64,000 nucleotides of DNA, from NCBI GenBank assembly GCA_025331565.1, contig JAFREQ010000158.1:194501-258500 (forward strand), read 5' to 3'. Positions 36,344 to 51,300 of the stretch are shown here, in pieces. Source of the DNA: Holacanthus passer (taxonomy: Eukaryota > Chordata > Actinopteri > Pomacanthidae). The translations under genes were made by a program, and so were the position numbers. The notes beneath the pieces are model-generated. The model made no database searches. It worked only from the letters and a program-made list of their open reading frames with translations, and was not told the DNA's origin. Each line of letters begins with the position of its first letter. The first letter of the stretch is position 1.

Positions 36344-39300
36344 TCACAGCAGAGACACGTTCAGCCACTGCAAAAAAAAATCACAACAGATTCATCTTCA
36401 ATCACGTCTGATATGAACTGCAGTTTTCTGTAGTGTTAGTTTGTGTTTGGAGGCTGGAAGTCATCGTTCTGATGTCTCTGTCGAGGATATCGAGGCTAAC
36501 TCAGTAAAAACATGTCCCACATTCATTCTACATTTCTCTGTTTGATTTTAGCAGTTCATATACAAAAATAAATTAACCTACTTTTTGGTTTTACAGTATG
36601 TGTAAAATAGCAATGGACAGGATGAGAAAAATAATGTTTTACATTTAAACATGTGACCCTGCTCTTGTAGACCCACAAATACAAGTATGAACCTGAAAAT
36701 GAGCATAAAATGGCCTCATTAAATCAAGTTGAATTAAAAACAACAGCAGACCAGCTGAACTGATCTTTTGTTTACTGGCTGTCATCATGTGTGAAACAGC
36801 GACCGTGTGAAGCTTCTTACCTCCAGAATGTTGAGCTTGATGGATCCCGAGTTGTCTTTGTCCAGCGCGTTGAAGGTGTCTGGAAACGTAAAGGGGAAAC
36901 GGTCATCATCACCATCATCATGTTGAAGATGTGGTAATTAGTGTGAGTTTTGTGAGGACAGTGAGACTCACTGAACATCGTCTCCAGACGAACCAAACAG
37001 GCCACAAAGTTGTCGAAGTCGACTGTGAGATCTTGTTCACTGTAACGAGCCACCAGGACCTGATGGAGCGGGTTGTTCAGACTGAAACCTAAATCATACA
37101 CGGTTTACTGAGGACCAGCAGCAGAGGTCAAAGGTCACCACTGACATCTTTGAGTTAGCTGATCCAAATTACATGTACTGTTTTATACCTGAACGTCAGT
37201 CAGACAGTCTGAAGTATGGTGCTTGTTCTGAAGTATCAAACATACTGAACTACAGTTGTGTTTCATTGTACATCTTTAAAGTACAGTACTTATCCAGTAG
37301 TACATTAATATCATTATTTCAGTTCACTAATTTTTGTTACACTTATAAAAAACATCTTAAAAAACACCAGTAGTATTTGAGTACACTTCAAATACTTACA
37401 GCATATAATAAATACTACTGCAGTTGCTGTCGATATATTTAAATATTGTGTATTAAATATTTATATATTTAATATTTATTCAATATTTCTACTACATTAA
37501 ATGTTTGTTTGTTTGCACATTTGGTTGTATAATTAAAGAAAACATATTTTGGTTAAGTTATACTAATTATGTATTAATATTTAATACAGAAGCATGTAAA
37601 ACATACTTGAAGTGTATTAATCACGAATGACATGAAGACATAACTGGTTTTATAAAATTAAGTGAACATCAGTCTCCAGTCAAACATTAAACATCTAAAA
37701 CAATAAAATAAAAAATTTCCTCCAAAAAAAGAGACCAACAAAAACAGGAAAAGGTTTAAATGATAAAAATACTCATTCACAGTATTTTTGTCATTCTAAC
37801 ATTTCAGTTAGAAACAAGCCAGAATATAATAAAAGAAATACAAATATTAAGAATGTTACGAATATAAAACCTAAAGAAAAGAAAATGTCCTCGTTTCTGC
37901 TGATGTTGAAGTAATGAAACATTTCCAGAAATGTATGATTAACAAATAAACTTCAGACTCTAGAATCAGTCATGACGTGTTGAGATTAAAGATTCAGACG
38001 AGAGATGAAAATGTCTTGTCCTGATGAGAAGTGACAGGAATAAAAGTGTCTTTGGAAACACAGCGCTTTTATTATGAAGAGTGTGTTTGTGTTTTACCAG
38101 CTTCCTCCACAGCCATCCTCATCTCTGTGGAGCTCATCGTCCCTGAATTATCCACGTCCTTCTCACGGTAAATTTTCTGTCACACACAGCAGGTCAGAGG
38201 TCAGAAAACACAACAGAGGCAGCAACAGATGTTTTTAATGTTCCAAAGGAAAAGAAACAAAAATGAAAGTGGCCTGGCTGTCCTCATTCAGGTTTCTGCA
38301 TTTTGGAAGAACAGACCTACAGGAAAACGTCTTGCTGATGGAGAAACAACCTTCAGGATCTTGTCCTTAAAAATAAGTCTGGGTCTGAGGCTGAGTCAAG
38401 TCGGACAGTCGGGGTTTGGTCGGTCGGTCGGGGTTCAGTCGGACAGTCTGGGGTTCGGTCAGACAGTCTGAATTAAGTCGGACAGTCGGGGTTCGGTCGG
38501 ACAGTCTGAGTTAAGTCGGACAGTCGGGGTTCGGTCATACAGTCTGAGTTAGGTCGGACAGTCTGAGTTAGGTCAGACAGTCTGGGGTTCGGTCGGACAG
38601 TCGGGGGTTCGGTCGGACAGTCGGGGTTTGGTCGGTCGGGGTTCAGTCAGACAGTCTGAGTTCGGTCGGACAGTCTGAGTTAAGTCGGACAGTCGGGGTT
38701 CGGTCGGTCAGTCGGGGTTCGGTCAGACAGTCTGAGTTGAGTCGGACAGTCTGGGGTTCGGTCGGACAGTCTGAGTTAAGTCGGACAGTCGGGGTTCGGT
38801 CGGTCGGGGTTTGGTCAGACAGTCTGGGGTTCAGTCGGACAGTTGGGGTTCCATCGGACAGTCTGAGTTCGGTCAGACAGTCTGAGTTCAGTCGGACAGT
38901 CGGGGTTCAGTCGGACAGTCTGGGGTTCAGTCGGACAGTCGGGGTTCCGTCGGACAGTCTGAGTTCGGTCGGACAGTCTGAGTTCGGTCGGACAGTCTGA
39001 GTTCGGTCGGACAGTCTGAGTTCGGTCGGACAGTCTGAGTTAGGTCAGACAGTCTGGGGTTCGGTCGGACAGTCGGGGGTTCGGTCGGACAGTCGGGGTT
39101 CGGTCGGACAGTTGGGGGTTCAGTCGGACAGTCGGGGTTCGGTCAGACAGTCTGGGGTTCAGTTGGACAGTTGGGGTTCGGTCGGACAGTCGGGGTTCTG
39201 TTGGACAGTCTGAGTTCGGTCGGACAGTTGGGGTTCCGTCGGACAGTCGGGGTTCGGTCGGACAGTCTGAGTTCAGTCGGACAGTCTGAGTTTCGGTCGG

Positions 39301-42300
39301 ACAGTCGGGGTTCGGTCGGACAGTCTGAGTTAGGTCAGACAGTCGGGGGTTCAGTCGGACAGTCGGGGTTCGGTCGGTCGGGGTTCAGTCAGACAGTCTG
39401 AGTTAAGTCGGACAGTCGGGGTTCGGTCGGTCGGGGTTTGGTCGGACAGTCGGGGTTCGGTTGGACAGTCTGAGTTAGGTCAGACAGTCTGGGGTTCAGT
39501 CGGACAGTCGGGGTTCTGTCGGGGTTCCATCGGACAGTCTGAGTTTCGGTCGGACAGTCTGAGTTAGGTCAGACAGTCTGGGGTTCGGTCGGACAGTCGG
39601 GGGTTCAGTCAGACAGTCTGAGTTAAGTCGGACAGTCGGGGTTCGGTCGGTCGGGGTTTGGTCGGACAGTCGGGGTTCGGTTGGACAGTCTGAGTTCGGT
39701 CAGACAGTCTCGGGTTCAGTTGGACAGTTGGGGTTCCATCGGACAGTCGGGGTTCCGTCGGACAGTCTGAGTTCAGTCGGTCGGGGTTCCGTCGGACAGT
39801 CGGGGTTCGGTCGGACAGTCTGAGTTAGGTCAGACAGTCTGGGGTTCGGTCGGACAGTTGGGGTTCCGTCGGACAGTCGGGGTTCCGTCGGACAGTCGGG
39901 GTTCCGTCGGACAGTCTGAGTTCGGTCAGACAGTCTGAGTTAAGTCGGACAGTCTGAGTTCAGTCGGTCGGGGTTCGGTTGGACAGTCTGAGTTAGGTCA
40001 GACAGTCTGGGGTTCAGTCGGGGGTTCGGTCGGACAGTCGGGGTTCGGTCGGTCGGGGTTCAGTCAGACAGTCTGAGTTCGGTCGGACAGTCTGAGTTAG
40101 GTCAGACAGTTGGGGTTCCGTCGGACAGTCGGGGTTCGGTCGGACAGTCTGAGTTAAGTCGGACAGTCGGGGTTCGGTCGGTCGGACAGTCGGGGTTCGG
40201 TCGGACAGTCGGGGTTCGGTCGGACAGTCTGAGTTAGGTCAGACAGTCTGGGGTTCAGTCGGACAGTCGGGGTTCGGTCGGTCGGGGTTCAGTCAGACAG
40301 TCTGAGTTAAGTCGGACAGTCGGGGTTCGGTCGGTCGGGGTTCAGTCAGACAGTCTGAGTTAAGTCGGACAGTCGGGGTTCGGTCGGTCGGGTTTGGTCA
40401 GACAGTCCGGGGTTCAGTCGGACAGTCGGGGTTCCGTCGGGGTTCCATCGGACAGTCTGAGTTCGGTCAGACAGTCTGGGGTTCAGTTGGACAGTCGGGG
40501 TTCCGTCGGACAGTCTGAGTTCGGTCGGACAGTCTGAGTTAAGTCGGACAGTCTGAGTTCAGTCGGTCGGGGTTCCGTCGGACAGTCGGGGTTCGGTCGG
40601 ACAGTCTGAGTTAGGTCAGACAGTCTGGGGTTCAGTCGGACAGTTGGGGTTCCGTCGGACAGTCGGGGTTCCGTCGGACAGTCGGGGTTCGGTCGGACAG
40701 TCTGAGTTAGGTCAGACAGTCTGAGTTAAGGCGGACAGTCGGGGTTCGGTCGGACAGTCTGAGTTAGGTCAGACAGTCTGAGTTAAGGCGGACAGTCTGA
40801 GTTAGGTCAGACAGTCTGGGGTTCAGTCGGGGGTTCGGTCGGACAGTCTGGGTTCGGTCGGTCGGGGTTCAGTCAGACAGTCTGAGTTCGGTCGGACAGT
40901 CTGAGTTAGGTCAGACAGTTGGGGTTCGGCAGTCGGGGTTGAGTTCAGGGTCGGACAGTCGGGGTTCGGACAGTCGGACAGTCTGAGTTAAGTCGGACAG
41001 TCGGGGGGGGTCGGACAGTCGGGGTTCGGTCGGTCGGACAGTCGGGGTTCGGTCGGACAGTCGGGGTTCGGTCGGACAGTCGGGGTTCGGTCGGACAGTC
41101 GGGGTTCGGTCGGACAGTCTGAGTTAGGTCGGACAGTCGGGGGTTCGGTCAGACAGTCGGGGGTTCGGTCGGACAGTCGGGGATCGGTCGGTTGGGGTTC
41201 AGTCAGACAGTCTGAGTTAAGTCGGACAGTCGGGGTTCGGTCGGTCGGGGTTTGGTCAGACAGTCTGGGGTTCAGTCGGACAGTCGGGGTTCTGTCGGGG
41301 TTCCATCGGACAGTCTGAGTTCGGTCGGACAGTCTGGGGTTCAGTTGGACAGTTGGGGTTCCGTCGGACAGTCGGGGTTCCGTCGGACAGTCGGGGTTCG
41401 GTCGGACAGTCTGAGTTAAGTCGGACAGTCTGAGTTCAGTCGGTCGGGGTTCCGTCGGACAGTCGGGGTTCGGTCGGACAGTCTGAGTTAGGTCAGACAG
41501 TCTGGGGTTCAGTCGGACAGTCTGAGTTCAGTCGGACAGTCTGAGTTCAGTTGGTTGGACAGTCTGAGTTAGGTCAGACAGTCTGGGGTTCAGTCGGACA
41601 GTCGGGGGTTCGGTCGGACAGTCGGGGTTCGGTCGGTCGGGGTTCAGTCAGACAGTCTGAGTTCAGTCGGACAGTCTGAGTTAGGTCAGACAGTTGGGGT
41701 TCCGTCGGACAGTCGGGGTTCGGTCGGACAGTCTGAGTTCAGTCGGACAGTCTGAGTTAAGTCGGACAGTCTGAGTTAAGTTGGACAGTCGGGGTTCGGT
41801 CGGTCGGTCGGTCAGGGTTGAGTCGGACAGTCGGGGTTCGATCAGACAGTCTGAGTTAAGTCGGACAGTCTGAGTTAAGTCGGACAGTTGGGGTTCGGTC
41901 GGTCGGTCGGGGTTGAGTCGGACAGTTGGGATTCGGTCGGACAGTCGGGGTTAGGTCAGACAGTCTGGGGTTCGGTCGGACAGTCTGAGTTTCGGTCAGA
42001 CAGTCAGGGTTCGGTCAGACAGTCTGGGTTTCGGTCGGACAGTCGGGGTTCAGTCCTTTCTGAGGAGAAGCTGTAGGTCACACAGAGCAGTCGCTTGTTA
42101 ATCAATGTGTTTGAGCAAACAACAAAAACACCTGTCAAAGATAAAGTTCTGGATCTGAGACTCACCAGGTAGTTCTCAATTTTGGTCCACAGCACTTTAA
42201 ACTCCACCAGACCCAGTTTACCACTGCCGTCTTTCTGCGGCTTAAGTTCAGGAGCTGCACACTGATGGACTGGAGCTCAGATACACTCACTCCTCAGCTA

Positions 42301-45300
42301 ACATTATATTATCCAGCAATCTCCATTGCAGAAGTGACATAGAAAACTGTCATGTCAGAGTTTAACAGACTGTGTGAAGGATGTGATGAGTTTTTACCTG
42401 CACTGATTCATCCTTCTCCAAACTCGTTTAAACACAATTAGTGCAGCAACTAATGTTTTTTTTTTAATTTTAATTTACAATTCTGTCCATTATTTTCTCA
42501 GTTAATCCTCTGGTCTAAAAATGTCAGTAAATAGTGAAAAACGCTTGTTATAGTCTCCCAAAGTGGCTCATTGATGTTTAGTTCAACAGTTCAGACGTTA
42601 CTTCACTAACATGTCAGACCATGTCAGGTGTTATTTCCTGCGGTGGAAGGATACGTCCAGCAGGTTGACCATGTTGCGACATGTCGTGATGCTGAAACCG
42701 CTGGTCTCGATGTCAGATCCTGTCAGAGACAAACCGTCACCACAGAGTTTACAGATACTGAAGCTCAGATCAGCTTCTGAACGTCATGTGATTCTTACGT
42801 TTGGCCACCACTTTGTTGAGGATCTTCCTCAGCTCGAAGGCAGAGATCTCACAGTCCTGCAGCACAGAAACCATTTCCATCAGTTTGTCCACGTAAAACA
42901 CAGGATATGAAGATAAATGTGTTTATGATGATGATGATGAGCAGCTCACCCCTCCCGCCAGCTGACCAAACAGACCTCTGAACCGATCATCCACATCGTC
43001 CTCATCGATCTCAATCTGTAACAAGAAGTCAACCCTCCAGATTTACTGACAGACGTATGTGATGAATTCACAGCGATCATGATGTCACAATAATCATGAT
43101 GAAAGATGATTCGTCAACAATCACTGATGAGGTCTGTCAGTCGGCCAACGTGATGCATGAACAGCTTTACGTCTTACAGCTGAACTTCATCCAGTCAAAC
43201 AAGGAAAGTGCATCACTTGAAATGTTTGATACCAAAAAAACACCAGAGATTCATTTCTCATACCAAAATGTTTTAAAATATTTTCCTTTTTTCATTCAAC
43301 AGATTAGTCTCCATGAAATCTTTGGTTCTCAGTCTGATGTAGAGCTAACAGAGCTAACAGCTAACATGCTAACTGAGAACAAGCTGCCGGAGCTTCCTAC
43401 TATTTTGTTCTGTTTATGTTCCATAAAAAGTTTCTTAAGAGGGAAAATGAAGTTTTCAGTCAACTAACAGTCTGTTAGCAGACTTGTTAGCGCATTAGCT
43501 CAGTGGCTAACAGTATAACACAGTGTATTGCCAGCTGTGTTGACAGGATGTCCTCGTGTCTCCTGACTGCGTGTGAACCAGTTTGTATCTGGATGGTGAC
43601 ACACGCCGCTCTGTTTGGACTCTCCGTTTCTCCGTCCAGCAGGTCAGTTCAGGACGGTTTGTTGGTCAATGGAGTGAATTCACCTGTCAAATTTCACCAA
43701 AGTCTTTTTGTTTCTCAGTGAAACACTGAAGTGATTCTGCTGAAGTGAACTGTTGGTGGTTTAAAAGCTGCTGTGATCAGGAAACATTAATGACACAAAA
43801 AAAGACTGAAGGTGAATTTTGACTGAACACAGTGAATTCTTCATATTTTTGTTCTTGGCTCATTCGTGTCTTCAGATCGTCTCACCTTCTCCACTCTGGA
43901 CTCGATGGGGTCATCAAGCTCCCTGCAGGATCAAACACAGTCTGCTCAACATGTGACATATATCGAATTATTATTCATTATTAAAACACAATGTCCAATT
44001 TTAAAAATCTGAATAAGCAGAAATGAAAAGAAAGTACCAAGTGTTTTCAGTGTGTTTTTCACTGACATCTGATCGAGTTTAAACACTGTGTGAAGGATTA
44101 TTACTCTGGAGAGACTGAACTGGTTTTCACCTGCCCTCACTCAAACTCCAACCTCCAGCTCCTCTCTACATCTATAGTCATCACTGAGCTTCGTCACATG
44201 TCAGTAAACCAGATGTGGACACTCACCACCTTCAGCCCAAGTGTCAGAGTTTGAATTAAACTCACTGAAAGTCGGCCTGTTTCTCGGAGAAGACTCGGAC
44301 ACAGAAGTCTCCGTTCTTCTGCGGTTCAAAGGTGGATGGGACGATCAGATACTCTCCAGGTGGCAGAGTGAAGCGGTTGCAGACTTCTCGCAGGTTGATG
44401 AAGGTTTCAGAGCGAGCGGCGGAGGCGTGACGCAGGAAGAAGTTCCTGTTCAGGTGGACATTCCTCTGACTGCGAAACTGACAGATAGACACGAGAGGTG
44501 AAATCAGATCGAATGTGTTGCAGCAAAAAAATTAAATGTTGAGCAACTAACACTGAGCAGCAGGAAGTGAGCAGGTCAGCATGATGGTCTTCTTACCTCA
44601 TCAGGAACCTGAAACACAAGAAAGAAGATTCAGACAAACATTCACAGCAGAAAAACAAACCTTTACGTCTCAGAGGTTAAAGTAACTCATGTAAAATCAC
44701 AAAGACACAAAGATCACTTATTTTTGATATTTGTTTGTCCCAGACTCAGAAGAGTTGTATTGAGAACAGTATTATTCCGGTTGGATAAGTCTGGACTATT
44801 CAAGAAAAACCAAAGAGTCATCCTGGCGGGTTTGTGCCACCACCGCCGTCCTGCTGTGCTCTCATTGGTTACAGCTCATCTCCAACTTCTCAGACTCGTC
44901 TGCCAGATGCTCTAACTACAAGAGCACCTTATTCTTGTATTTAATACAATTTGAAAACTGTTACAGAGTCTGGACACAACTGGATACTGTGTTCCAAGAT
45001 AGCGTCTCATTTCAGTGAAAGTTTCAAGCTTGCATCTTTTTGGCAGAGTTGGAAATCATGATTTATTTTGCTGATTCAAATCATTTCGTTCAGTTGAGTT
45101 TAAAGATTTGAGTTTTTGGCTTTGGCATAATGAACATGTTTGAAATCTGAATGCTCGTGATGAGTTGAAGATCCGGTCCAACTCTCCAGAAGGGTCTGAA
45201 CATAGATTCCATACCAACTCATTGGAGTCCAAGCTCACAAGTTTGTCTGCAAGGCAAATCTTGTCAGTTGTAAGCTTTGAGAAAACTTTGCAGATTCAGA

Positions 45301-48300
45301 CCGCTTCAATCTGCAGCAATTAACAAACAGCAATGACATCTGAAGATAAAACAAATCATTCTCACCTCGTAGATGGCAAATCCCACCGTGTGCATGTCCT
45401 CTCCCAGCTTCCTCATGCGTCTGCGGTTTTTCTGGATCAGACCGACCACGAGGCTGCAGCCAGCCTCTCCGTCATCTGGGTCGTCATCCTCCTCATCCAG
45501 CCTGATCACAAACTGAGGGTTCATCCAAAACGTGTCTGTGGTTTCAAAACAGCTGATCAAAATCTTTACAAGAGATGAGAAAGACTATGGTGTGATGGCC
45601 TGTAAAAATCTGTGTTGGGTCTCGCAGGACGTAGTAGAATCTCTAAAACAAACTATTAGACCTGCTCTTTGTCTGACAGGTTCACTCACTGGGATAGTTC
45701 CTGCAGCCTCCAGCTGTGGATCCTCTCCTCCAGCTGCCATCGAACTTGGACAGAGCCCACTTAGAGACAGAGTCGTCGCTCAGGGCGTCAGGTGTCAGGT
45801 TACAGATCTCCAGCCGGGAGTAATGTCTCAGGAAGTCAGAGAAAGACATCCTAGAAGACACAGCAGAGGGTCTCACTTCACACAGTGGACCAGATGATGA
45901 AGCTCAGGTGCTCTGGAGATAAAATGAAGGTCAAGTTTTACCAGAACTCTCCGTCTTCTGAGCGATGACTCAGACGCTCTCTGTCCTCGTCGCTGATGTT
46001 ACGCCACTCCATCGAACTGTTACCGCAGGAAACATCTTTCAGACACGATTTATAGTCAGGATAACGTGACACAGTGGCTCCCCCCTCAGGAATATAAGAA
46101 CCATGTTGACGAGACCCTCTGAGTCTCAGTAGTCAAAAAATATACTGAAGTTTATATAAAAAGACTTTGTCTCCTAATATTCTCCACACTCTCTTCTCTA
46201 TTATACCACTCCAGGACCTGGACTCCTCTATTTGAGTACCCTCAGCAGGAGGCTGCAGGTCCATCAGGACCAAATTTCATTGTATAAGAACAGTTTCTTC
46301 CTGACTGCAGCTGGACTCATCAACGAGACCAGAGAACCCCCATGTTACATTAATGTTAAGTCTGCACACCTGAATCAAATGTCTACAGAAACACACCTGT
46401 TGGACTCTATATTCTGTAAACTTAATACTGTGAACACGTTCCAGCACAAACCCTAGCAGCTCTGTCATTTAAATAATGATCATATTGTAAATATTGTTTC
46501 CGTTTCCGTTTGTTTTTTTTATAATATTTTTGCACGTTGGCTATTTTCTATTTATGCTTTTGACTTGTAATACTTTCTTTTATATTTATCTTATATTTTC
46601 TCAATCTATATTTATTGTCATGCAACACACCAAAGCAAATTCCTTGTTTGTGAAAACATATGTGACAATAAATCTGATTCTGATTCTAGTCGAATAAAGT
46701 GACAGATAATTTACTGACAAACAGTAGATTAACAGTAATTGTTAAGAAACGTGAATATAAGTCTTGTAATGAGGAAACGTGTCTGCAGTGATCAGGTGGG
46801 TCTGTGACCACACCCTCCTGTGATGTACCACTGTACTACAGAGTACTGTGAAGTGCTGTCGTGCACAGTGTACTGAGCACACAGTTACCACCAGGTGGCA
46901 GTAGTGTGGTCAAACCAGTCATTCAGCCTGTGTGATGAAACCGTCTGTCAGTCATCTCTGGTCTCTGTAGAGTTTCAGAGGATCAACACGCTTAGACTCC
47001 ACCCTGCTGAGGCTGACAGCAGGGAGAGGCCGGGTGACGAAACAAGCTGACATGAGCTCCCAGTGTTAATGATACCTGTTCGGGTAACTCAGTCAGTCAT
47101 CTTATTACAACATGAAAATCCAGACAGGAGTCATCGGTAACATGAAACTTTCAGGGTGGAGAAGTCGCCCCCCCCCCACAGACAGGAACCAGAACCAGCC
47201 ATGCAGCCACACATGTTGCGGCTCCTCTGTCTAAAACACCCGCTGAGCTGTCGGGTCACCTACTCATCACTCCAGGCTCCGGTCCACTCCACCTGACCCC
47301 AGGGGTTCCTGATCCGGATCAGCTTCTCCATGTTGCCACGGTACTCCACCTGCAGAGCAGAACACATCGACACCTGACACCAGAGAGCTGAAGCCCCGCC
47401 CCTCCTGAGGTCAGGTGTGTCAAACAGCTGCATCTGAATATCTCAGCACTTTAACATAAAATTTCAGCAAGGTGCTCCTACTGCTAAGACTCATGGGAAA
47501 TGTCGTAAAATGTTGTGGGGAGGTGGTAACATAGGGGCCATGGCTCCATCAGGGGATGTGTCCTCTCACCTCCGCTGCACCTGTCACAGAGTAGGCGTGG
47601 CCTTTCACCAGTTTCTGATATGTGACGGCCTCTGAGTCGGCCGAGCTCGTGATCTGAAACAAGATCAAGTTCAAAGAAGAAAATCAGACAATTCAATTTA
47701 ACATGAATGAACCAAAACAGCCTCCACACGATGACGCTGTGGCTGCTCTTGTCGTGCTCAGCACCGACTGTGAGCATGTACAGTTTGTGTCTGATTCTTC
47801 TGGACCTGTTTGTCTCCATGTAGATCTTCAATACAGACAGTACAGACATTTTCATGTGGATATTTTCTAGTATCGACATGTGCAACCACATAAAACAGTC
47901 AAACTAATGTTACTACAATAAACTGTTCCGCCGTTATCTTACAAACAGACATTTAAATAACTTGCATTAGTTTTTAAAGGTGGAAAAATACCAATCATTT
48001 GCATCACATGACGGATATTTGCTGGACAGCAGTTGAAAATGAGGCTTCTGGCCAACATTTCCAGTGAAGTTCTGAAAAATGTAGAAATAAGCTGGACCCA
48101 CCCGGCTCCATCAGAGCACCTGTCAGAGCCTCCTCCATGTTCTCAGTGAACTTACGTCGATGGAGCAGCCCATCAGCGAGCCGCGGCTCTGAGCCTTCTG
48201 GATGATGCGGAACAGATGAGAACTGCTTGGACTCAGCTCGTGGGCCTCAGCGATTCCTCCGGTGAAATCCTCGAAACCCTCGGTGGTCGATCCTCCAGAC

Positions 48301-51300
48301 AGAGCCTCATAACAGCCGTTCAACCTGCGACAACATCACACATTAGAAACATCTGAGGACAGGTTGGAACAGGAAGTACAGCTCGGAGGGAAACCTGGTT
48401 CTCCTGCTGTGTTCAGAGTCTTTAGATGTGTTCTGACTGAAAATACCAATAATGAGAAGAGTAGCAAAACTAAGAGATGAAACAGTGAAATGTGAGGGTT
48501 CCGGTTCCAGTACTGAGAGGATGACGGCCTAATTTACCAGCTCTCCGAAGGTTTTACCAATTAACCCCCAAAAAACTCATTTTTGTCAATCCTGGTGGAC
48601 ATTTTATAAAAGAATGAGGAAAGGGGTTACTACTAGAAGTGGATTAAGCATGGGATTGACAGAAGATGACCCAGACTCGAGGCATAGCCGAAGTAGCTCT
48701 CCGGACTTACACCCACGTGAGGAAGATAGCTCCAAAGCTAGCCTGCAAAGTATCCTCAACGAAATCTGTGAATTCAGAAGAGACAACATTTACGGTATAC
48801 CCGAAGATAAAGAGGGCATTGAAATGGCTGGCTTCCTGGATAACCTGCTGAAAACCTCACTCGACTTTCCACGTGACGGAGACCTCAAAAGTGAACGGCA
48901 CATTGAGCTCTGGCACTGAAGCCCACCGGCCCACAGGCAAAACCTCGCTCCATAGTGGTCAGGTTCGGTAGCTGGCGGACCAAAGAAGAGGTGGCAGCAT
49001 GGCAGAAAAAGAAGGTGTTTTACGACAACGTTCGTTTCTATGTTGACCATGACTTTCTTCCTGAAGTGCTAAAGAAACGCAGCGAATACACCAAGGCCAA
49101 AAAGGTGTTGAAAGAAAAACGAATAAAGTTTCAGATGCCATACCGCGCAAAGATGCAGATCTTTTATGATGACGGCACCCGGCTATTCCAGGATGCTGCG
49201 GAGGCTACGAGGGACATGTCGGTGCGGGGGTTTCCAGTTGCTGTGGTGAAGACCCCTGCCACACCGGAGGAGATCCAGCTCCTGTCTACCTGGCAGGTGG
49301 CGGGGAGAAGGGGAGACCAGGTTGGAAATCAGGAGCCTGTCACTGTGTGCGGCAGCACACAATCGAAACACCAACACTCTCATTTTAAGGACAGACTTAA
49401 GGAGTTCAGAAGACAGCCCTCCCAAGACACTGACTGATCACTGATGGATCCCTTTTCGCACATTACAGATAAGTCTTATTTGATTTTACAGTGAAACATG
49501 TAGCCTACATTCCATTTTGGTTTAGCTATATATGCAGAGGACTGCCATTAAGTTTTGCTTTATCCGGCCTAGACCCACATCTGATCATAGTCTACACTTC
49601 TATTTTCTTTGTTTAATCAAATGAAACGGGACTTATTAGGCGAATCATCCTTGATTTGTTTATTTTTATTCTTATTTGGACTCTGGCTGAAATGCAGCCA
49701 CATCTCAGGGCCCCACCACTGCGACGTGGGACGTTCCCTTTCAAGGGCTTTGACTTTACAAGGTCCCGCAGGGCTCTTTTGAAGCGAGCCTCAGCATTGG
49801 AAGCAACTGTTGTAAACTGCTCCGGTGATGTTCTGTTTCAGACTGTTTTACATTGTTTTCGTTCGTGTTTCTCTGGAAAGATGGGGTTAGTGTATGTACT
49901 TCCAGAGACAACAGGAGAGGTTTTTGCAGTTAAAAATCTGGAATATGATAAGAGATGAGTACAAATTAAGTAATAAGTTACAGATAATTCAGTGGCGTGC
50001 CTACAATCCTGAGTTTAAGCCTAACACAATAGATAAGGGATTTAATGGATTTATCATGGATTTTGAAAGGAATAACAACATTCTACTCTCTTACAGAAAA
50101 GGGACAATTTAAAATCTTTGAAAGGTTGAGGGAAGACTATGACCTTGAACGAACTGATTTTTATAGATTTCTCCAGGTACGTAATCGTTTTGAACATAAC
50201 ATCAGAAAGGAAACAGACCTTGATGACCTTGTGGCAGAAAGGTAAGGCCACAGAGCAACCCTTTCTCCTCCTGAAAGGAAAGGGAGGGGGGAGGAAGGAG
50301 TGAGAGAGAAAAAAACCAGGTGAGTGCATAAATGAGTGGCACCTGTGAGCCGGGGGAAGGAAAAAGACTGACACAAGCAGCAAGGAGGCGACCAGAGAGG
50401 AGCGAGAGTGGAACAAAGAGAAAACATCCAGGTTACTCAAATCCACCTGCGAATTCCTAAAAAGTAAATGAATATTGTAAAAAAGAAGAGTGCAGAAACG
50501 GAAAAAAGAGAAAACCAGCTGGATTCCTTGGAGGACCTTGAAAACCCTTGGCCTAAGAAGTGGTGACAATCCCAGGAGCCTGTTGGAGGAGGAAAGTTGC
50601 CAGAGAGCCCTCCCCTGCAGACTTGGAGCCCCTCCTGGCCTGGGCTGGAGAACAACTCCTCACACAGCTAAGTACTGACCATCACTCTCCAGGCTTCACC
50701 TGAGCCCCCTTTAACCCCCAAAACAGCTCCTCAATCCTTTTTCCACTATCTTCCCCCCAGCCCTGCTCCCCCCCATACACCCACACACCTCTACACCTGT
50801 GAAGCTGGACTTGAACTGGACTAACCCACACACACTCTCACATACATACATACACACACACACTCACATTCACACACTCTCATCCCTCCACCCTTTCATC
50901 TTTTTTGGAAAATGGGAGAGGGAAGGTAATCTATTAATATCCGAAGAGGATTGGCTTGACATTCGCCAGTCCCAGTGGAAATGCACCAGCTCTCGTGTGG
51001 CGGGAGTTTGGGTGGAAGTGTATTGTCCGTTTCTTCATTACACCAAAACAAAAGGCACATTTTACTGGAGGGGAAGCTACGTGCTGGAGACAGCGCGGAC
51101 ACCGGGAAGCCAATCACTGGCATGTCTTCTGGGAGTGTCCAGTGATCAAATCCTTCTGGACAGAGCTTCACAAAGTATTGGGAGGCATATTTAACACTAA
51201 TCTGCCTATGCAGTTTTCCCCATCATTTTTTGGAAATTTAGATTTACAGGTCAACAAACTGATGAATATTTCTTTGGTATTTTGATAACCGCGGTAAAAA

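Noticed and set aside
38397..42055. CRISPR-like array
   Set aside because: Units are contiguous without unique spacers, and the host is a vertebrate.
38397..42055. G-quadruplex array
   Set aside because: Each unit has one GGGG run; loops of about 15 nt between runs are too long for a convincing quadruplex.
38229..42076. Several open frames with SDSL/GQSEF/RTVG repeats
   Set aside because: They are products of the 19-20-bp minisatellite and change frame wherever unit length changes.
43096..43467. A 123-residue open frame in a calpain intron
   Set aside because: No splice or domain support; low-complexity AT-rich sequence between calpain exons 13 and 14.
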